In this document: positions 1 to 9,464 of the stretch, one piece after another
Numbering within the stretch: the first letter of the stretch is position 1
Layout: each line of letters opens with the position of its first letter
Assembly (NCBI RefSeq): GCF_001267535.1
Contig: NZ_JRXE01000019.1
Coordinates: forward strand, 40,745 to 104,744
DNA: 64,000 nucleotides
Origin: Winslowiella iniecta
Lineage (GTDB): Bacteria; Pseudomonadota; Gammaproteobacteria; Enterobacterales; Enterobacteriaceae
Direction: 5' to 3'
The notes under the pieces: model-generated
Told to the model about the DNA's origin: nothing
The model's input: the letters and a program-made list of their open reading frames with translations, nothing else
Databases searched by the model: none
Made by a program: the position numbers and the translations under genes

Positions 1-101
1 ACCAGCGGACGGTGAAACTGAAACTCATCAAGAATCGATCCCATACCTGCGACGCAGGCAACAATAAATATCAGTACAATTTGAAGAGTGGTAATCTCCA
101 T
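1..101 (-). CDS. manY: PTS mannose transporter subunit IIC (partial, N-terminus only)
   Basis: Only the first 33 codons lie in the window; the gene runs off the left edge. The translation begins MEITTLQIVLIFIVACVAG and continues with MGSILDEFQFHRPL, essentially the start of E. coli ManY, the membrane IIC channel of the mannose/glucose/glucosamine phosphotransferase system. The N-terminus is a hydrophobic helix. It lies 71 bp downstream of manX on the same strand, as in the manXYZ operon, with an AGAAGGAGAAGTGCA Shine-Dalgarno region before the ATG. Identity is secure despite the short length. Confidence 0.93.
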   Translation of the reverse strand, partial: MEITTLQIVLIFIVACVAGMGSILDEFQFHRPL

Positions 102-172
102 TGCACTTCTCCTTCTGACATTAACATTCTGAGGTAAACCTGACGCGTCAGGCGATGAATAAGGCTTTCAAC

Positions 173-1138
173 TTATTGATTCACTCTGGCAATCAGGTCC
201 ATCATTTTTAGTTTCTGGTCGGACGAGACTTTTCTCACTTCCAGTTCGATGCCGCGAGCATTGAGCTTTTTAAACGCTTCAATGTCCTTTTCATCAACCG
301 ACACCGCATTGTTCACCTGGGTTTTGCCCTGGCGGAACGCCATGCCACCGATATTGACGGATTTGATATTGACGCCTTCTGCCACAATCCGCTCGACATC
401 GGTCGGATTGGTGAACAGCAGCATCACTTTATCCTGACCATATTTCGGGTTGTTGTAGACGCGAACCATTTTGGCGACATCAACCACATGCGCGGTGACG
501 CCGGGTGGCGCGACCTGAGTCAGCAGGGTTTTACGCACGTTATCCGCTGCCACTTCATCACTGACGACGATGATGCGGTTAACGTTGGTTTCTTTAGTCC
601 AGCGGGTGGCGACCTGACCATGAATCAGGCGGTCATCGATACGCGCCAGACCAATTTTCATATGATCTTCGGCGCTCATCGGCTTTTGCGGTGCAGCAGG
701 GGCGACAGGTTTAACGGCGGCAACCGCAGCGGGTTCCGCTTCTTTGGCCTTCAGCGCTTTCACCCCTTCACGGCCCGTTTCCACCGCCAGCGCCACCAGC
801 TCATCAAATGCCGGATCGTCATCACGCGCCATCAGCGTTTCCACCAGCATCGGGATGTTTACCCCAGCGATCACTTCATAGTTTTGCTTATCGACCACAA
901 TACGACTGGCGGCGTTAAACGGACTGCCACCCCAGGTATCAACGAGGAACAGTACGCCCTTACTGGTATCCAGTTCCGCAAGGCGTGCGGTGTATTTCTC
1001 TATCAGGGTTTCAGCATTTTCACCGGGGACAAAATCAATCCAGCCGACGTTTTCCTGTTCGCCTAACAGCATTTCGGCGGTTTTAAGAAGCTGTTCCGCT
1101 GCCCAACCATGCGTGCCGATGACAATAGCAATAGTCAC
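173..1138 (-). CDS. manX: PTS mannose transporter subunit IIAB
   Basis: Cytoplasmic phosphotransferase that passes phosphate from HPr to mannose, glucose or glucosamine via ManYZ. The protein has 321 residues (E. coli 323). The IIA domain (about 1-130) carries the phospho-histidine H10 in VIGTHGWA. An Ala/Pro-rich linker (about 131-155) joins it to the IIB domain (about 160-321), whose active histidine is H173 in DDRLIHGQVATRW. The start is a GTG at 1138, preceded by a strong AAGGAGG; E. coli manX also starts with GTG. It is the first gene of manXYZ, with manY following. Putative Mlc/NagC and CRP sites lie 150-200 bp upstream. Confidence 0.97.
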   Translation of the reverse strand: MTIAIVIGTHGWAAEQLLKTAEMLLGEQENVGWIDFVPGENAETLIEKYTARLAELDTSKGVLFLVDTWGGSPFNAASRIVVDKQNYEVIAGVNIPMLVETLMARDDDPAFDELVALAVETGREGVKALKAKEAEPAAVAAVKPVAPAAPQKPMSAEDHMKIGLARIDDRLIHGQVATRWTKETNVNRIIVVSDEVAADNVRKTLLTQVAPPGVTAHVVDVAKMVRVYNNPKYGQDKVMLLFTNPTDVERIVAEGVNIKSVNIGGMAFRQGKTQVNNAVSVDEKDIEAFKKLNARGIELEVRKVSSDQKLKMMDLIARVNQ

Positions 1139-1291
1139 TTGCTACCTCCTTTTAGAATAGTGAGCGCTTCAGCCAGTGTGCACTGAGTCGCCAACGGGTT
1201 GCTCGCCACAGCGAAAAACCCACCCCATGTAAACGCCGCAATCATCTGTAAGACTTTTTGCAGTGTCAGGATTTGAAGCGATTGTTTCGGT

Positions 1292-1337
1292 AATTATTTT
1301 AGTCTGTGAAAAAATAAATTTTGTGACCCCGCTCAGT
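1292..1337 (-). promoter_or_regulatory. Putative Mlc/NagC operator and CRP site of manXYZ
   Basis: In the 519-bp gap between manX and yoaE, AATTATTTT (1292-1300) and AAAAATAAATT (1310-1320) form an imperfect palindrome around AGTCTGTGA. This fits the A/T-flanked operators bound by Mlc and NagC. Immediately beside it, TGTGA-N6-TCAGT (1322-1337) is a good CRP half-site pair. E. coli manX is known to be controlled by Mlc, NagC and CRP; the sites here are inferred from sequence only. Confidence 0.6.
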
Positions 1338-1482
1338 TAATACGATGGTTAACTTGCTGATTTGTCATTCAGCTTAGTTATAAGGCGGCCAAATTGAGCC
1401 ACTTTGTTAACTGTAAGAAAATATTTTGACGACAATGTTTCTGCTGATAAAGTAATGCTTCCTTTTTTGCTACAGGAGTAAT

Positions 1483-1570
1483 GGGCCTCAGCCCTCCCTA
1501 TGGACTGTCACCGAAGTTGCTTATCCATGCCACCGGGTCATCCGGCTTGTTTTCTGACGCCTTCCGGCGT
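1483..1570 (+). promoter_or_regulatory. Structured 5' leader of yoaE
   Basis: About 175 nt of non-coding sequence before yoaE contains several small stems in series: GGGC-CTCA-GCCC (1483-1494), TATGGA/TCCAT (1499-1528), CCGG-GTCAT-CCGG (1533-1545) and ACGCC-TTCC-GGCGT (1557-1570). YoaE is a TerC-family protein, and some TerC genes sit behind the yybP-ykoY manganese riboswitch. The GGAGTA at 1475-1480 resembles one conserved loop of that motif, but the second conserved loop was not found, so this is only called a structured leader. Confidence 0.35.
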
Positions 1571-1657
1571 ATCACGCACTATTGCCTGTCGTTATCCCCT
1601 GCGCACGCCCATTAGCCTGATGGCGGCGTTGTCCTGTTCCTTGTTCCGGAGTCTGTA

Positions 1658-3220
1658 ATGGAATTTCTTTTAGACCCCTCAATTTGGGCCGGTCTGCTGA
1701 CGCTAATCGTTCTTGAGATCGTGCTGGGTATTGATAACCTGGTATTTATCGCCATCCTGGCGGACAAATTGCCGCCGAAGCAGCGCGATAAAGCGCGTCT
1801 GATCGGCCTGTCGCTGGCGCTGCTGATGCGTCTGGGGCTGTTGTCGTTAATTTCCTGGATGGTGACCCTGACAAAACCGCTGTTCAGCGTGGCTGATTTC
1901 AGCTTTTCGGGGCGCGACCTGATTCTGTTGTTCGGCGGGGTGTTCTTGCTGTTTAAGGCGACCATGGAGTTGCATGAACGGCTGGAGAACCGTCAACACG
2001 AGAGTGACGGCAACCGCACTTACGCCAGTTTCTGGGCAGTGGTGATTCAGATTGTGGTACTGGATGCGGTGTTCTCGCTTGATGCGGTGATTACCGCGGT
2101 GGGTATGGTCAATGACCTGGCGATTATGATGACCGCAGTGATCATTGCCATGGGCGTCATGCTGCTGGCGTCGAAGCCGTTAACTAACTTTGTTAACGCG
2201 CATCCGACAGTGGTGGTGCTGTGCCTCAGCTTCCTGCTGATGATTGGTTTGAGCCTGGTGGCTGAAGGCTTTGGTTTCCATATTCCGAAAGGTTACCTGT
2301 ACGCGGCGATCGGCTTCTCGATTCTTATCGAGCTGTTTAACCAGATTGCGCGGCGTAACTTTATTCGTCATCAGTCGCATCGTCCGATGCGTGAGCGTAC
2401 CGCCGAAGCGATTCTGCGCCTGATGGGCGGGCGCCAGGGTTCGCAGCAGGTGAAAAGCGAGAGCAGCGAGGTGGCTTCGGTAATGCCGAAGGAAGCGTTT
2501 AAAGACGAAGAGCGCTATATGATTAACGGCGTGCTGACGCTGGCTTCGCGCTCGGTGCGCAGCATTATGACGCCGCGCGGCGAAATCTCATGGGTCGATG
2601 CTGAACGTCCGCTGGATGAAATCCGCATTCAGCTGCTGGATACGCCACACAGCCTGTTCCCGGTGTGTCGCGGTGAGCTGGATGAAATTATCGGCGTGGT
2701 GCGTGCCAAGGAACTGCTGGTGGCGCTGGATCACGGTATTGATGTGGCTACCTTCGCCTCGGCGACGCCACCGATTATCGTGCCGGAAACCCTCGACCCG
2801 ATTAACCTGTTGGGTGTGCTGCGTCGTGCCAAGGGCAGCTTTGTGGTGGTCACCAGTGAGTTCGGCGTGGTGCAGGGTCTGATTACCCCGCTGGATGTGC
2901 TGGAAGCGATTGCCGGTGAATTCCCGGATGAGGATGAAACCCCGGATATTATCGCCGACGGTGACGGCTGGCTGGTCAAAGGCGGCACCGATCTGCACTC
3001 GCTGCAACAGCTGCTGGATACCAAGGATCTGGTGAAAGCCGAGGACGATCACGCTTCACTGGCGGGCTTACTGATTGCGCAGAAAGGGCAACTGCCGTTA
3101 CCCGGTGATGTGATTGAGCTATTGCCACTGCGCTTCCAGATTATCGAAGCCACCGAGTATCGTGTGGATCTGGTGCGTGTGACGAAAGAGCGCAACGAGA
3201 TGGATGAAGAAGAGTCCTGA
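1658..3220 (+). CDS. yoaE: TerC/CBS/CorC domain inner-membrane protein YoaE
   Basis: 520 residues, close to the E. coli YoaE length of 518. The N-terminal half (about 1-240) is a TerC-type integral membrane domain with about seven hydrophobic helices and the acidic motifs GIDNLVF and [10 protein letters not shown] typical of the family. Two CBS domains follow (about 300-430; [27 protein letters not shown]), then a CorC/transporter-associated domain at the C-terminus (about 440-510). TerC relatives are linked to metal-ion handling; the exact substrate of YoaE is not established. The ATG follows TTCCGGAG. Transcribed divergently from manXYZ and followed by a terminator. Confidence 0.95.
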   Translation: MEFLLDPSIWAGLLTLIVLEIVLGIDNLVFIAILADKLPPKQRDKARLIGLSLALLMRLGLLSLISWMVTLTKPLFSVADFSFSGRDLILLFGGVFLLFKATMELHERLENRQHESDGNRTYASFWAVVIQIVVLDAVFSLDAVITAVGMVNDLAIMMTAVIIAMGVMLLASKPLTNFVNAHPTVVVLCLSFLLMIGLSLVAEGFGFHIPKGYLYAAIGFSILIELFNQIARRNFIRHQSHRPMRERTAEAILRLMGGRQGSQQVKSESSEVASVMPKEAFKDEERYMINGVLTLASRSVRSIMTPRGEISWVDAERPLDEIRIQLLDTPHSLFPVCRGELDEIIGVVRAKELLVALDHGIDVATFASATPPIIVPETLDPINLLGVLRRAKGSFVVVTSEFGVVQGLITPLDVLEAIAGEFPDEDETPDIIADGDGWLVKGGTDLHSLQQLLDTKDLVKAEDDHASLAGLLIAQKGQLPLPGDVIELLPLRFQIIEATEYRVDLVRVTKERNEMDEEES

Positions 3221-3269
3221 TTAAGGGATGGAGGGCGGTGAGAATATCGCCCTGAAACAGGAAAACACA

Positions 3270-3296
3270 ACGGCGCTTTTATCGCGCCGTTTTTTT
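3270..3296 (+). terminator. Terminator after yoaE, probably bidirectional
   Basis: ACGGCGC (3270-3276) and GCGCCGT (3284-3290) form a 7-bp stem followed by seven T residues. The run overlaps the TAA stop of the convergent EAL gene, whose own transcript would read the same stem followed by a weaker T-rich tract. Confidence 0.85.
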
Positions 3297-4857
3297 ATGT
3301 CATCTGATCCGACTGATGTGCACTCAGCCATGCCGGGAAATCCGCTAATGGCATCGGGCGGGCAAAATAATAACCCTGTAGCGTATCCACTCCGCGCTCA
3401 CGCAAATAGGCCGCCTGTTCCGCGGTTTCCACCCCTTCGGCCACCACGCTGATATTCAGGCGCTGCGCCAGCGAAATCACCATATCCGTCACCGTAGCGT
3501 TAATCGCATCGGTACCGATCGAGGCGGTAAAGATTTTATCGATCTTCAGCACATCGGGACTGAGGGTTTTCAGATAAGAGAGCGAACTGTGGCCGGTGCC
3601 AAAGTCGTCAATCGCTACTTTAACGCCGGTTTTTTGCAGGTGGGCGACCACGCGTTGATCCACCACCGGCAGGGCATCTCGTTCGGTCAGTTCAACAATC
3701 AGCTGCGGACGCGGGTTCGCCGGCCACCACAGATGCTGTAAATCGTCGAGAATGGCGCGGTCATGGAAGTGGCTGGCGGCGACGTTAAGGGCAATATGGA
3801 AAGCCGGGTTGTCGGGCAGCGAGGGCAGGTGGCTCACGGCTTCCGTAATCACAAAACGCGTCAGCGGCGCGATCAGGTTTTGCCGTTCGGCCATCGGAAT
3901 AAAGACATCCGGCGGCACCCAACCCTGACGGGGATTATGCCAGCGCAGCAGCAGTTCAATGCCGTCACATCCACCGGTTTGCGCATTGATTAACGGCTGG
4001 CAGTAAACGATAAACTCCTGCGACGATAAGCCGTAGCTGATTTCCCAGGCGATACTCATCCGGTTCGCGGTCGCCAGCCAGACGATATAGCCCATCAGCA
4101 GGCTCAGTAACAGCGCCAGCGGCAGCTGAGACGGAAGCGCCATCAGCGCCAGACGGGCGGGCGACGGGCCGAACAGCGTGATCGAAAACGGATAGCGCAT
4201 CGACGCTTCTTCGTAGCTCACTTCATCTTCGGAGGGAATAGCCGGCTGGATAAGCGGAGTGCCATATTCCAGGCTTTTACCGCCAACATTAAATATCGCG
4301 CGCTCAACCCATGGCAGTGCCGGTTCCAGCAGATAATTGCTCATCATCTCGATGTTAATCACCTGCACAATACCGGACTGATTATCGAGTGATTTTGGCG
4401 TCCACAACATCAGAACCGGCGAACCTTTCAGCAGGTAGTTGTCGGTGGTCAGCAGCATACGCTGATTATTTACTGCCAGCTCGGGGTAAAGTTCACTGAA
4501 TGACAGGGTGCGGTCACCAAAGATGCTGGAGCAGTAGATACTGTCATTCTCGACCAGTAACAGCACTCGCACCGTTTGCAGGGTCGCCAGCTTCTCCACC
4601 AGCGGAAAACGTACATCGGTGCAGCGCAGGCCGACCAGCCCGAGGGTGTTATTCGCCGAGACATCCAGCGGTGAGAACATGCGGTCAAAACGCTGGATCG
4701 CTTCACTGGCAAAGGTGTGCGACAGTTGTTCGATGCGGCTTTTTTCTTCGAAAAAGCGAAAGGCCAGGGCAAGAATGATCACTAACGCGGCAACAGTCGA
4801 AGCAATCAATAAACGCTTGCGACGAAACTGTCCAACAATTTGCTGGGACACTTGCAT
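3295..4857 (-). CDS. pdeD: CSS-motif cyclic-di-GMP phosphodiesterase (EAL)
   Basis: Predicted inner-membrane c-di-GMP phosphodiesterase of the CSS-EAL type; 520 residues (E. coli PdeD/YoaD 532). Order: TM1 (about 16-34), periplasmic CSS domain with C79 and C109-S110-S111, TM2 (about 240-263), cytoplasmic EAL domain (about 270-515). The signature is ELL (301-303) in place of EAL. DDFGTG (417-422), LKIDK (437-441) and EGVET (474-478) are intact, so the enzyme is probably active. In the family the CSS cysteine pair forms a redox-sensitive disulfide tied to DsbA/DsbB; dsbB is also in this window. Gene order pdeD-yoaE next to sdaA matches E. coli. Confidence 0.93.
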   Translation of the reverse strand: MQVSQQIVGQFRRKRLLIASTVAALVIILALAFRFFEEKSRIEQLSHTFASEAIQRFDRMFSPLDVSANNTLGLVGLRCTDVRFPLVEKLATLQTVRVLLLVENDSIYCSSIFGDRTLSFSELYPELAVNNQRMLLTTDNYLLKGSPVLMLWTPKSLDNQSGIVQVINIEMMSNYLLEPALPWVERAIFNVGGKSLEYGTPLIQPAIPSEDEVSYEEASMRYPFSITLFGPSPARLALMALPSQLPLALLLSLLMGYIVWLATANRMSIAWEISYGLSSQEFIVYCQPLINAQTGGCDGIELLLRWHNPRQGWVPPDVFIPMAERQNLIAPLTRFVITEAVSHLPSLPDNPAFHIALNVAASHFHDRAILDDLQHLWWPANPRPQLIVELTERDALPVVDQRVVAHLQKTGVKVAIDDFGTGHSSLSYLKTLSPDVLKIDKIFTASIGTDAINATVTDMVISLAQRLNISVVAEGVETAEQAAYLRERGVDTLQGYYFARPMPLADFPAWLSAHQSDQMT

Positions 4858-4968
4858 CAGTAACCATCCTTAAGAAAGTGCCAAATGAAATTCTGACTAG
4901 CAGTTATCGACCGTGCGTAAGCTGAGTTTAGTACCGATAATTAAAAAGCGCAGCGGCCATAAATAACA

Positions 4969-4990
4969 ACGCGGCCTGAAAAGGCCGCGT
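4969..4990 (-). terminator. Terminator after sdaA
   Basis: Perfect 9-bp stem ACGCGGCCT/AGGCCGCGT with a GAAA loop on the plus strand. Read in the sdaA direction it is followed by TTGTTATTTAT, consistent with intrinsic termination. The rest of 4858-5074 holds the pdeD upstream region. Confidence 0.75.
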
Positions 4991-5074
4991 AGGTTTACTG
5001 TAGCGCTTTACCGCTATATCTGATAGTTCTGGAGCAACTATTTATGCGGCAGTGCACTCATTTCTAATGAGAAA

Positions 5075-6439
5075 TTAGTCACATTGCACTTTAATCGCCA
5101 GCCCGCCGCGTGAAGTTTCACGATATTTGGCGTTCATATCTTTGCCGGTTTCATACATGGTTTCGATCACTTTATCCAGTGAGACGCGTGGCTGGCTGGT
5201 GCGTCGCATGGCCATACGCGCGGAGTTGATCGCTTTTACCGACGCGATAGCATTACGCTCAATGCACGGCACCTGCACCTGGCCGGCAACCGGATCGCAG
5301 GTCAGACCGAGGTTGTGTTCCATACCGATTTCGGCCGCGACGCAAACCTGTTCCGGGCTGGCACCCAATAATTCAGCCAGACCAGCGGCGGCCATCGAAC
5401 AGGCTACACCGACTTCACCCTGGCAACCCACTTCCGCGCCGGAAATAGACGCATTCATTTTATACAGCACGCCAACCGCACCGGCGGCGAGGAAATAGCG
5501 GATAAAAATATCCGGGCTGACCGATTCGATAAAGTGATCATAGTAAGCCAGCACCGCTGGGACGATACCGCAGGCACCGTTGGTCGGAGCGGTAACCACC
5601 CGGCCACCGGCCGCATTCTCTTCATTGACCGCCAGCGCAAACATATTGACCCAGTCAATCACGTTCATCGGGTCGCTGGAGAGCTTATCGGATGAGACCA
5701 GCAAACGACGCAGCGCCGAGGCGCGGCGCGGAACCCGCAGTGGGCCAGGCAGAACGCCTTCGGTATTCAGACCACGATCGATACAGTCGCGCATCGCTTG
5801 CCAGACATCACCAAAATACTTCTCGATATCCTGACGGCTGTGCAGCGCCAGTTCGTTTTTCATCACCATGCCGGAGAGTGACAGGCCGGTTTCATGGCAG
5901 TGCGCCAGCATCTCTTTCGCCGAATGGAAAGGATAGGGCACGCTGACTTCATCCAGCGCGGACTCACCGAAGTGCTCCTCATCGACAATAAAACCGCCGC
6001 CGATGGAGTAATAAGTTTTGCTGTAGATAAGCTGTTCACCGGCAAAAGCATGGATGCGCATGCCGTTCTCATGCAGCGACAGGTTATCACTGCGGAACAC
6101 CATGCCGCCTTCACGCGGGAAATCAACCTCGTGCTCGCCATTTGCCAGCAGCAGGCGCTGACGCTGCTCGACGTCACGAATAAAGCCCGGAATGCTGTCA
6201 ATATCCACGCTGTCCGGAGACGCGCCCGACAACCCCATAATAATCGCGATATCAGTATGGTGGCCCTTACCGGTCAGGGAAAGAGAGCCATAAACGTCGA
6301 CGGCAATACGCGTAACAGAAGAGAGCTGGCCATTTTGCACCAGATCATCGACGAACTGTTTGCCGGCTTTCATCGGTCCTACCGTATGAGAACTGGAAGG
6401 GCCAATGCCGATCTTAAACATGTCGAAAACGCTAATCAC
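5075..6439 (-). CDS. sdaA: L-serine dehydratase (ammonia-lyase) 1
   Basis: Converts L-serine to pyruvate and ammonia with a [4Fe-4S] cluster; single-chain type of 454 residues, the E. coli length. The N-terminal beta domain contains [13 protein letters not shown] (14-26). The cluster cysteines are C339, C381 and C392 (spacing 42 and 11, as in the characterised Legionella enzyme), and a tail cysteine C453 is next to the C-terminus. The start is GTG at 6439 with AAGGAG upstream; the E. coli gene also uses GTG. Monocistronic, with a terminator behind it. Confidence 0.97.
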   Translation of the reverse strand: MISVFDMFKIGIGPSSSHTVGPMKAGKQFVDDLVQNGQLSSVTRIAVDVYGSLSLTGKGHHTDIAIIMGLSGASPDSVDIDSIPGFIRDVEQRQRLLLANGEHEVDFPREGGMVFRSDNLSLHENGMRIHAFAGEQLIYSKTYYSIGGGFIVDEEHFGESALDEVSVPYPFHSAKEMLAHCHETGLSLSGMVMKNELALHSRQDIEKYFGDVWQAMRDCIDRGLNTEGVLPGPLRVPRRASALRRLLVSSDKLSSDPMNVIDWVNMFALAVNEENAAGGRVVTAPTNGACGIVPAVLAYYDHFIESVSPDIFIRYFLAAGAVGVLYKMNASISGAEVGCQGEVGVACSMAAAGLAELLGASPEQVCVAAEIGMEHNLGLTCDPVAGQVQVPCIERNAIASVKAINSARMAMRRTSQPRVSLDKVIETMYETGKDMNAKYRETSRGGLAIKVQCD

Positions 6440-6638
6440 GCTACACGCTCCTTAAAGTGGTTATCTCTGCGTTGGCTATCGGGTGAGCAGAGCGACTGGT
6501 GTCAATCATGCGGGAAAGGGGAAAGCTATCGCATGAAAAAAAACTTATCTAAATAAACTGTCAGATTTCTGACTGCCGCATTAAACGGCGGCATAGCATA
6601 ACTGACTTTGATTGCGCGAGGAATATAAATGAAAAGCC

Positions 6639-6673
6639 GCCTGATGTAAGTGATTCAGATCGCTTACTCAGGC
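6639..6673 (-). terminator. Long hairpin downstream of nudL, terminator-like
   Basis: In the 302-bp gap between sdaA and nudL, GCCTGA (6639-6644), one bulged T, and GTAAGTGAT (6646-6654) pair with ATCGCTTAC (6659-6667) and TCAGGC (6668-6673) around a TCAG loop. That gives 15 bp with one G:T. On the minus strand, which carries pabB-nudL, it is followed by GGCTTTTCATTTAT. The likely role is termination of the pabB-nudL transcript. Nothing else recognisable lies in this gap. Confidence 0.55.
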
Positions 6674-6741
6674 ATTGCCAGTGAAAAATAATGAATTGTG
6701 CAGAAATCAGACGATATTTGTAGTGGAACGCGCCAGCCGCA

Positions 6742-7317
6742 TCAGGGCTGACCAATCTGCAAGCTGAGCTGGCGAATAATTCCGGCGGTCATGCCCCAGA
6801 CAAAGTAATCCTCAAACCACGATAGCCAGACGCGATGTTCCGTGCCGTGACGATGAATATCCAGTGGCGTATAGCGGCCGAGGCGCAGCGCTTCCTGCAA
6901 TGGCATTTCAAACACCGCTGCCACTTCATCTTCACTCGGATGATAAGTAATGGTATCCGGCAGGATACCGACCACCGGCGTCACCTGAAAGCCGGTGCTG
7001 CTGGTGACGGCCGGCAGCGTACCAATGACTTTTACGCTGGCGGGCGTGATTGCCACTTCCTCTTCGGCTTCACGCAGTGCGGTGAAAACCAGCGAAGGAT
7101 CGCTGTGATCCATCATTCCGCCAGGAAAGGCCACCTGACCGGCATGCTTGCGTAGCGAATCGGCGCGGCGGGTCAATAACAGCGTTGGCTGCGGCCGCGC
7201 GATAATCGGCACCAGTACCGCCGCGCGACGGGTCGGCAACACCGCTGGCTGGATTTCAGGCTGTTGTAGCATAAAACGGGTAAGAAACTGGGGCAACGTC
7301 AGCGAGTCAGCCGTCAT
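6742..7317 (-). CDS. nudL: Nudix hydrolase NudL (putative CoA pyrophosphatase)
   Basis: 191 residues (E. coli NudL/YeaB 192). The family hydrolyses CoA and related nucleotides to phosphopantetheine and 3',5'-ADP. Visible are the CoA-type motif [16 protein letters not shown] followed by the Nudix catalytic helix [12 protein letters not shown] with its metal-binding glutamates. Its start overlaps the end of pabB by 11 bp, implying translational coupling, as in E. coli. Confidence 0.94.
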   Translation of the reverse strand: MTADSLTLPQFLTRFMLQQPEIQPAVLPTRRAAVLVPIIARPQPTLLLTRRADSLRKHAGQVAFPGGMMDHSDPSLVFTALREAEEEVAITPASVKVIGTLPAVTSSTGFQVTPVVGILPDTITYHPSEDEVAAVFEMPLQEALRLGRYTPLDIHRHGTEHRVWLSWFEDYFVWGMTAGIIRQLSLQIGQP

Positions 7318-8677
7318 GGCGGTGATCCTTAAGATAAGGCAGAATGCGGTTCACTTTGTCGAACGTCTCCTGATATTCCGCCTGCTGGTCACTGTCGGCC
7401 ACGATGCCGCCGCCCGCCGAGCAGAACAGTTGCCCCTGTTCGGCAATCAGCGTGCGGATAGTAATACTGGTATCCATACGGCCGCAAAGACTGAGATAAC
7501 CAATACTGCCGCACCAGGCGTTACGCCGCTGCGGTTCCAGCTCTTCAATAATCTCCATCGCACGCACCTTCGGGGCACCGGTAATGGAACCGCCAGGGAA
7601 GCAGGCGCGCAGCAGATCGCTGGCATTCAGTTCCGGCTTCAGTTGGGCACGAATGGTGCTGACCAGATGATGCACCGCCGGGAAAGGCTCGACGACAAAC
7701 AGTTCGGGCACGTTAACCGTACCGGGCAGCGCCACGCGGCCAATATCATTGCGCAGCAGATCGACAATCATCAGGTTTTCCGCACGATCTTTTGGCGAGG
7801 ATGCCAGTTTTTCTGCCTGGCGGCGATCGGCTTCAGCCTCCGCTAAACGCGGCAGGGTGCCTTTAATCGGGCGGGTTTCAATCTCACCCTGTTGCAGTTC
7901 AAGGAAGCGCTCTGGCGACAGGCTGAGGATCGCGCTCTGTTGCAGCCGGATAAAGGCGCTGAAAGGCGCGCGGTTCTGCTGATTCAGCAGATTAAACGCC
8001 TGCCATTCATCGCCACGATAGCGGGCGGCGAAACGCTGCGCCAGATTTACCTGATAACAATCGCCCGCTTGCAGATACTGCTGTATGCTGTCGAACTTCT
8101 CACCGTACTGCGCAGGCGTCATATTCGACTGCCACTCGCTGGTGAGGGTAAAGGCTTCAGTCTGCTGCGGGGCTGGCAGCGTCAGCAACCAGCTGCGGCG
8201 TGCTTCATGCTGCCGGTGGGTAATCAGCGTCAGCGTCTGGCGATGATGATCGGCGATCAACGCCCAGTCATACAGCCCGACCGCCATATCCGGCGTGGTC
8301 AAATCGGCGACGGCCGTTTGCGGCAGTTGCTCGAAACGGCGACCAAGATCGTAACCAAACAGTCCCAGTGCGCCTCCCTGGAAAGGAAGGTCGGGATGCT
8401 GCGTGGTCGGTAAGTTGAGTTTATCCAGCGCTTGCTGCAACAACGTCAGGGGATCGGCAGCCGACTCGGTGAGGATTTCACCCTGCTGCCAGTGCGTCAC
8501 TGCGCCGCGAGTCTGTAATGTGGCGCACGGCTCTGCCACCATCATATCGAAACGGTTATCGGCATGCTCGGCGAAGCCGGAACTGAGCAGCATTGCCCAG
8601 GGTAAATGGGCTACGCGTGCAAACAGATTATGCAGGGCATCGGGCGTATAGTCTAAAGCGTGGTAAACAGGCAGCAT
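7307..8677 (-). CDS. pabB: Aminodeoxychorismate synthase component I
   Basis: Large subunit of 4-amino-4-deoxychorismate synthase, the p-aminobenzoate/folate pathway; 456 residues (E. coli 453). Chorismate-binding signatures are in the C-terminal two thirds: PIKGTLPR (about residues 270-277), [39 protein letters not shown], and the C-terminal [11 protein letters not shown]. It pairs with PabA encoded elsewhere. First gene of the pabB-nudL pair, divergent from yoaH. Confidence 0.96.
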   Translation of the reverse strand: MLPVYHALDYTPDALHNLFARVAHLPWAMLLSSGFAEHADNRFDMMVAEPCATLQTRGAVTHWQQGEILTESAADPLTLLQQALDKLNLPTTQHPDLPFQGGALGLFGYDLGRRFEQLPQTAVADLTTPDMAVGLYDWALIADHHRQTLTLITHRQHEARRSWLLTLPAPQQTEAFTLTSEWQSNMTPAQYGEKFDSIQQYLQAGDCYQVNLAQRFAARYRGDEWQAFNLLNQQNRAPFSAFIRLQQSAILSLSPERFLELQQGEIETRPIKGTLPRLAEAEADRRQAEKLASSPKDRAENLMIVDLLRNDIGRVALPGTVNVPELFVVEPFPAVHHLVSTIRAQLKPELNASDLLRACFPGGSITGAPKVRAMEIIEELEPQRRNAWCGSIGYLSLCGRMDTSITIRTLIAEQGQLFCSAGGGIVADSDQQAEYQETFDKVNRILPYLKDHRHDG

Positions 8678-8789
8678 TGAATTCAGCAGGTCGTCACATC
8701 ATAAAGATGCAAGCCTGGCATATTTTTGCCTTGCTGGCATCTCTTTGTTTGTCGTGAAATAATTTGCATATTCATTATTAGGAGTCACC

Positions 8790-8975
8790 ATGATTACAGG
8801 TCTTCCCGCATTATCACACGAACAGCAGCAGCAAGCTGTGGAGCGTATTCAGGAATTAATGTCGCAGGGATTAACCAGTGGCCAGGCGATCGCGCTGGTG
8901 GCGCAGGAGATTCGTGAAACCCATACCGGTGGGATGATTGCGGCGCGCTTCGAAGATGAGGATGACGAAGAGTAA
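8790..8975 (+). CDS. yoaH: UPF0181 family small protein YoaH
   Basis: 61 residues (E. coli 59). The sequence matches the YoaH family: [34 protein letters not shown], and an acidic tail [11 protein letters not shown] at 8790 with AGGAG upstream. Function unknown; mostly helical and acidic. Divergent from pabB, the E. coli arrangement. Confidence 0.93.
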   Translation: MITGLPALSHEQQQQAVERIQELMSQGLTSGQAIALVAQEIRETHTGGMIAARFEDEDDEE

Positions 8976-8989
8976 CGCGCCGCGCTGAT

Positions 8990-9334
8990 TTACAGTGCAG
9001 CGATAATCTTGATTTCCACTTTGTATTTCGGGTTCATCAGATTTGCCTGCACCGTGCAGCGTACCGGTGCGTTACCCGGTGACACCCATGCGTCCCACGC
9101 ACGGTTCATCGCCGGGAAATCCTCCAGGTTCACCAGAAAAAGGGTGGCATCCAGAATGCGGCTTTTATCCGAACCGACACGCGTCAGAAGCGCGTCAATC
9201 ACCGCCAGCGCATTGGCCGTTTGCGCTTCGGCATCATCATCGAGATTTTCCGGCACGCTGGTGTAATACACCGTTTGATTGTGGATCACGGCTTCCGACA
9301 TGCGGTGTTCAGGATCAATGCGGGTAATGCTCAT
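8990..9334 (-). CDS. yoaB: RidA family protein YoaB
   Basis: 114 residues, the E. coli YoaB length. Members of the YjgF/YER057c/RidA family deaminate reactive enamine/imine intermediates; the YoaB substrate is not established. Seen: NQTVYYTSVPENLD, a central helix ALAVIDALLTRVGSDKSRIL, and the family signature APVRCTVQANLMNPKYKVEI. The RidA arginine is R102 in PVRC (approximate). The start at 9334 (MSITRIDPE) has AAGGAAACCTTG upstream. A longer in-frame extension exists but lacks homology. Confidence 0.92.
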   Translation of the reverse strand: MSITRIDPEHRMSEAVIHNQTVYYTSVPENLDDDAEAQTANALAVIDALLTRVGSDKSRILDATLFLVNLEDFPAMNRAWDAWVSPGNAPVRCTVQANLMNPKYKVEIKIIAAL

Positions 9335-9464
9335 CAAGGTTTCCTTCTTATTGAGTTTCGGTTGCCAGCCTGCCACAGAATTCATCCTGCTGTCATCTGT
9401 TGTGGAGGGCAGTACAAAATACTGACATAATAAACAGTGTTTTTTTCTCTGACAGAGAGGGTAT

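Noticed and set aside
488-1066. 192-codon open frame on the plus strand
   Set aside because: Lies antisense to manX, which is certain; no family resemblance.
1475-1657. yybP-ykoY manganese riboswitch before yoaE
   Set aside because: Only the GGAGTA part is present; the second conserved loop could not be found, so it is listed only as a structured leader.
6630-6650. Six-codon ORF MKSRLM with a Shine-Dalgarno sequence
   Set aside because: Too short to support and embedded in a hairpin that better explains the sequence.
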